Part shown: positions 6,389 through 6,583 of the stretch, piece after piece
Layout: each line of letters begins with the position of its first letter
Position numbering within the stretch: position 1 is the first letter of the stretch
Source: Hyphomicrobiales bacterium
GTDB lineage: Bacteria > Pseudomonadota > Alphaproteobacteria > Rhizobiales > Aestuariivirgaceae
DNA: 6,583 nucleotides
Assembly: GCA_027031305.1 (NCBI GenBank)
Contig: JALVRJ010000070.1
Span: forward strand, 1-6,583
Direction: 5' to 3'
The notes under the pieces: model-generated
Told to the model about the DNA's origin: nothing
Seen by the model: only the letters and a program-made list of their open reading frames with translations
Database searches by the model: none
Translations under genes and position numbers: made by a program

Positions 6389-6535
6389 GTCATTGCCGGC
6401 CTTGTGCCGGCAATCCAGAACCACAAGCGCCGAAGCCAGTTGACAGCTTGTTGCAAACCAGAAACACCAGCGTCCCCTGCCCTGGATGGCCAGATCCCCG
6501 GGACACGCCCGGGGACAGGCAAGCCCGGCCATGAC
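6389..6535. repeat. two-armed palindromic repeat after gltX (copy 2, inverted relative to copy 1)
   Basis: Same family as 4811-4965, in reverse orientation. The left arm 6389-6418 is identical over 30 nt to the reverse complement of 4936-4965, and includes TTGCCGGC (6393-6400), loop CTTGT, GCCGGCAA (6406-6413). The right arm 6480-6535 matches the reverse complement of 4811-4866 with 3 differences in 56, and includes TCCCCGGG (6495-6502), loop ACACG, CCCGGGGA (6508-6515). The inner joining stem is shorter here: ATCCAG (6413-6418) with CTGGAT (6482-6487). The core 6419-6479 shows no similarity that I can see to the core of copy 1. It begins 52 nt after the gltX stop, so it lies in the 3' region of that transcript and could act as a stabilising or terminating structure, though no U-run follows a hairpin. 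Confidence 0.85.
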
Positions 6536-6583
6536 GTGGAAAGGCTTTCTCGCTGCGTTAGTCCCTCGTGATGTATTCATAAT
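6536..6583. other. right-end intergenic tail, nothing recognised
   Basis: These 48 bp beyond the repeat, together with 6337-6388 before it, contain no supported gene, RNA or clear terminator. The last bases become AT-richer (GTATTCATAAT), which may be the upstream region of a gene beyond the window. Confidence 0.4.

Noticed and set aside
2951..6535. CRISPR array or tRNA genes suggested by the repeated hairpins
   Set aside because: Only three widely separated elements of two types, with no regular spacers and no cloverleaf or acceptor/T-loop signature.
6362..6580. Short frames on both strands after gltX (translations such as VIAGLVPAIQ and GLACPRACPGD)
   Set aside because: They are translations of the palindromic repeat, a known source of spurious small proteins.

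Overview
The window is GC-rich and gene-dense. Protein signatures suggest an alphaproteobacterium, possibly Rhodospirillales-like: the ParE wording (RRRPGMYIGGTD, EVLDNSMDEA), a compact zinc-less second-type glutamyl-tRNA synthetase, and intergenic palindromes whose spurious translations read like PACAGMT or PGLACPRACPGD. The taxonomic placement is inference from family wording, not from a search.

Layout, left to right. (1) Positions 1-1313, minus strand: the first 437 codons of parE (topoisomerase IV subunit B), cut by the window edge just before the TOPRIM domain. (2) A short divergent intergenic region, then 1489-1809, plus strand: a small secreted protein of unknown function. (3) Positions 1867-2826, minus strand: a YpfJ/KPN_02809-type membrane-anchored neutral zinc metallopeptidase, convergent with the small gene. 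(4) A divergent intergenic region of 248 bp holding possible back-to-back promoters and an 80-bp palindromic repeat. (5) Positions 3075-4763, plus strand: nadE, glutamine-dependent NAD+ synthetase. (6) Positions 4990-6336, plus strand: gltX, glutamate-tRNA ligase. (7) A 247-bp tail, mostly repeat, with no gene seen.

The genes are housekeeping functions (chromosome decatenation, NAD synthesis, tRNA charging) plus an envelope peptidase and an unknown exported protein. nadE and gltX point the same way but are separated by 226 bp, most of it repeat, so they may or may not be co-transcribed. No complete pathway or new defence-type system is visible.

The most interesting non-coding signal is a two-armed palindromic repeat found on each side of gltX in opposite orientation (4811-4965 and 6389-6535). 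The arms are nearly identical, the cores are unrelated, and one pair of differences between the copies is compensatory and keeps a stem paired. A third, shorter element (2951-3030) has the same GTCAT/GTGAC-like ends but different stems, and lies just upstream of nadE.
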